Assembly: GCF_002259415.1 (NCBI RefSeq)
Contig: NZ_NPFY01000028.1
Location: 176,978 to 240,977, forward strand
Source: Rhodococcus sp. 14-2470-1b
Lineage (GTDB): Bacteria > Actinomycetota > Actinomycetes > Mycobacteriales > Mycobacteriaceae
Direction: 5' to 3'
DNA: 64,000 bases
Made by a program: the position numbers and the translations under genes. This document shows positions 62,015 through 64,000 of the stretch, piece by piece (position 1 is the first letter of the stretch; the number at the start of each line of letters is the position of its first letter). Under the pieces are notes generated by a model that was not told the DNA's origin, searched no databases, and was given only the letters and a program-made list of their open reading frames with translations.

Positions 62015-63172
62015 TCAGAACACGGAGCGATACAGATCTGCGATCTCGTCGGCCGTCGGCACGACGGGGTTGTTGCCCGGCGATCCCGACGCCAATGCCT
62101 GCTCGGCCATGAGCGGAATCAGACTGTCCCACTTGGCTTCGTCGATACCGTAGGTGCTCGGGCGCGGGACCTCGACATCGGAGCACAGGGTGTCGATGAA
62201 CTCGATCAGCCGCGCGGACGCGATGTCATCGGAATCCGTGCGTCCGGCCGCACCGAGTTGGCGAGCGCACTCGGCATACCGGTCGCGAGCCCCGGGGATG
62301 GAGAACGCCGTGACGGCGGGGAGCAGCATTGCGTTCGACAGGCCGTGTGCGACATGGAAGTGCGCTCCGATCGGACGGCTCATGCCGTGAACCAGGCAGA
62401 CGCTGGAGTTGGAGAACGCCATACCTGCCTGGGTTGACGTATGCATCATCGCCTCGCGCGCTTCGGTGTCGGAGCCATCCCTGTACGCGCGCAACAGAAA
62501 CCGGCCGATGGTCCGCATCGCGGACAATGCGAGTCCGTCGGAGATCGGGTTGGCTTTCTTGCTCACGTAGGCCTCGATCGCGTGGGTCAACGCGTCGACG
62601 CCGGTGTCCGCGGTCAAGCGGGGCGGCATGGATGCAGTCAATTCGGAATCCACGATCGACGCTATGGGAAGAAACGACAGGCCGGGACACAACATCTTCT
62701 CGTCCGACGTGACATCCGTGATGATCGTGAACTGTGTTGCCTCCGAACCGCTTCCGGCGGTCGTCGGAATCGCGATGATGGGTAACGCAGGCCCCGTGTA
62801 CTGGCGTGGTGCCTTGTAGTCGCGCATCTCGCCGCCCTGCTTCGACAACACCGCGAGGGCTTTGGCTGTGTCCATCGGGCTGCCACCGCCGAACCCGATG
62901 ACTGCGTCTGCGTCGTGGGCTGCCGCCGCAGCCAAGCCTGCGTGCAGGGACTCGGTGGTGGGGTCCGGGACGGTTCCGGAGAACAGTGCGCCCTCTTTGC
63001 CCGCTCCGGTGATGATCTTCATGAGCCGTTCCGCTGAGCCGTTGCTTACCATGAACGCATCGGTGACAAGCAAGGGGCGCTGCACGTTCAAGTCGGTCAG
63101 CACGTCGCCGAGGCTCTCCACGGCTCCTGGCCCGAGCTTGAGAAAACGCGGGAACGAGATGTTGGCAACCAT
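62015..63172 (-). CDS. Iron-containing alcohol dehydrogenase (group III)
   Basis: A 385-residue dehydrogenase. The NAD-binding block is [13 protein letters not shown] (about 94-106), with [14 protein letters not shown]. Metal-binding residues are in [15 protein letters not shown] and, further on, [20 protein letters not shown]. It should interconvert an alcohol and aldehyde, or oxidise a hydroxy acid, with NAD; the substrate is unknown. It follows mmsA on the same strand after 155 bp that include palindromic copy C, so co-transcription is uncertain. Both would suit degradation of C3-C4 alcohols or valine. Confidence 0.92.
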   Translation of the reverse strand: MVANISFPRFLKLGPGAVESLGDVLTDLNVQRPLLVTDAFMVSNGSAERLMKIITGAGKEGALFSGTVPDPTTESLHAGLAAAAAHDADAVIGFGGGSPMDTAKALAVLSKQGGEMRDYKAPRQYTGPALPIIAIPTTAGSGSEATQFTIITDVTSDEKMLCPGLSFLPIASIVDSELTASMPPRLTADTGVDALTHAIEAYVSKKANPISDGLALSAMRTIGRFLLRAYRDGSDTEAREAMMHTSTQAGMAFSNSSVCLVHGMSRPIGAHFHVAHGLSNAMLLPAVTAFSIPGARDRYAECARQLGAAGRTDSDDIASARLIEFIDTLCSDVEVPRPSTYGIDEAKWDSLIPLMAEQALASGSPGNNPVVPTADEIADLYRSVF

Positions 63173-63244
63173 GTCCTACTCCTTTGTAGATACGTCAGCG
63201 CACTTGCCTGCACACTATCGGCCACCGACGCGGCCTGACCTCGT

Positions 63245-63325
63245 CGTGAGTGGAAATGTAGGTGCTCTCTGGTCGCTCCGTGGGTTCCGCTCCTGAGCTC
63301 AGGCCTACATTTCCACTCACGTGGG
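63245..63325. repeat. Palindromic repeat, copy C, after mmsA
   Basis: CGTGAGTGGAAATGTAGG (63245-63262) pairs perfectly with 63304-63321 across 41 bp; the loop holds a 12-bp palindrome CCTGAGCTCAGG (63292-63303). GTGGGG follows. It begins 3 bp from the mmsA stop side and may end its transcript. Confidence 0.85.
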
Positions 63326-63327
63326 GG

Positions 63328-64000
63328 TTAGTTGTTTTCGGGGAAGCCGAGGTTGATGCCGCCGTGGCTGGGGTCGAGCCAGCGGCTGGTGACGGCTTTT
63401 CCGCGGGTGAAGAAGTGGATTCCTTCGGTGCCGTGGGCGTGGGTGTCGCCGAACAGCGAGTTTTTCCAGCCGCCGAAGCTGTAGTAGGCCATGGGGACGG
63501 GGATGGGGACGTTGATGCCGATCATGCCTACTTCGACTTCGTTCTGGAAGCGTCGGGCTGCGCCGCCGTCGTTGGTGAAGATGGCGGTGCCGTTGCCGTA
63601 GGGGTTGTTGTTGATCAGTTCGAGGGCTTGGTCGTAGGTGTCGACGCGGACGACGGAGAGGACGGGTCCGAAGATTTCGTCGGTGTAGATGCTCATGTCG
63701 GTTTTGACGTGGTCGATGAGTGTCGGTCCGAGCCAGAATCCGCCGGAGACATCCCTTGTCGCGTCGCTCGCACCGTCTCCGCCGTCGGCTTTGACGCTGC
63801 GGCCGTCGACGACGATGGTGGCGCCGTCGGCTTCGCCTTGGTCGATGTAGGAGGCGACTTTGTCGCGGTGGGCTTGGGTGACGAGGGGGCCCATGTCGGC
63901 GCCGCGGGTGCCGTCGCCGGTGACCAGGGGGGTGGTGCGTTCGACGATTTTGGCGACGAGGGTGTCGGCGATGTCGCCGACGGCGACGAGGGCGGAGATG
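63328..64000 (-). CDS. mmsA: CoA-acylating methylmalonate-semialdehyde dehydrogenase (C-terminal part)
   Basis: The frame is open to the window edge, giving about 223 C-terminal residues of an aldehyde dehydrogenase. VTQAHRDKVASYIDQGEADG, EIFGPVLSVVRVDTYDQALE, NNNPYGNGTAIFTND and PMAYYSFGGWKNSLFGDTHA are typical of MmsA, which turns methylmalonate semialdehyde into propionyl-CoA in valine and inositol breakdown. The first visible residues ISALVAVGDIADTL show that the catalytic Cys region is just outside. The insertion RSVKADGGDGASDATRDVSG is looser than usual. Expect the start beyond 64000. Confidence 0.92.
   Translation of the reverse strand, partial: ISALVAVGDIADTLVAKIVERTTPLVTGDGTRGADMGPLVTQAHRDKVASYIDQGEADGATIVVDGRSVKADGGDGASDATRDVSGGFWLGPTLIDHVKTDMSIYTDEIFGPVLSVVRVDTYDQALELINNNPYGNGTAIFTNDGGAARRFQNEVEVGMIGINVPIPVPMAYYSFGGWKNSLFGDTHAHGTEGIHFFTRGKAVTSRWLDPSHGGINLGFPENN

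Noticed and set aside
1..64000. CRISPR array, prophage, integrase or insertion sequence
   Set aside because: No regularly spaced repeats, Cas, transposase, integrase or phage structural proteins were seen on either strand.

Overview
The window reads as chromosomal DNA of a high-GC, mycolic-acid-type actinomycete, most likely Rhodococcus. The evidence is a FAS-II operon (fabD-acpM-kasA-accD6) behind a PucR-type regulator and the homodimeric pyruvate dehydrogenase aceE. Further evidence is the dgt-dnaG-small-protein block ordered as in Mycobacterium, DUF3145, DUF3052 and DUF5313 proteins, AhpE, a conservon, and many starts that look leaderless. Genus is inferred from gene content and order; no database search was possible. 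No prophage, insertion sequence, integrase, CRISPR array or rRNA gene was seen.

Layout. 1-3.7 kb: YdcF-type tail, dgt, dnaG and a convergent small protein, then tRNA-Asn with its terminator and a long perfect inverted repeat. 4.3-6.8 kb: two alpha/beta hydrolases around a TetR regulator. 6.8-14.0 kb: a complete potassium pump operon, small ORF-kdpF-kdpA-kdpB-kdpC-kdpD, without kdpE. 14.2-22.1 kb: small metabolic genes, each paired with its own regulator (ArsR/SRPBCC, TetR/GH3 glucosidase, MarR, ArsR/VOC). 22.1-33 kb: a nitrate reductase-flavoprotein fusion, PadR/MFS efflux, GAF-ANTAR, a secreted cupin, a universal stress protein, a CAU tRNA and a second molybdopterin oxidoreductase. 33-35.2 kb: secreted hemophore-like protein, serine hydrolase, DUF3145 and a cold-shock-domain protein.

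35.3-45.1 kb is the core lipid and central-carbon block: accD6, kasA, acpM, fabD, a MabR-type regulator and aceE on the minus strand, then DUF3052 and ahpE on the plus strand. 45.2-51.3 kb holds tRNA-Val and a probable siderophore uptake locus: two fused membrane/ATPase ABC subunits, a binding lipoprotein, and a doubled AraC regulator whose last DNA-binding domain is out of frame. 51.3-55.1 kb is regulator-dense: two divergent related TetRs, a redox-type MarR, and LysE with its LysG. 55.3-60.3 kb is a five-gene conservon (histidine kinase, roadblock, DUF742, Ras-like GTPase, MHYT sensor). The window ends with a FAD oxidoreductase, superoxide dismutase, an iron alcohol dehydrogenase and the C-terminal part of mmsA.

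The most unusual signal is a palindromic repeat family, with arms close to GTGAGTGGAAATGTAGG. One copy sits at the ahpE stop, one just after the mmsA stop, and one in frame inside kdpB, where it encodes about 13 residues of the nucleotide-binding domain. Other points of interest are the missing kdpE, an unannotated membrane micro-ORF ahead of kdpF, a 16-bp bidirectional leaderless promoter/operator between ArsR and SRPBCC genes, an ATTTGT-N9-ACAAAT palindrome before fabD, and the broken AraC fusion.
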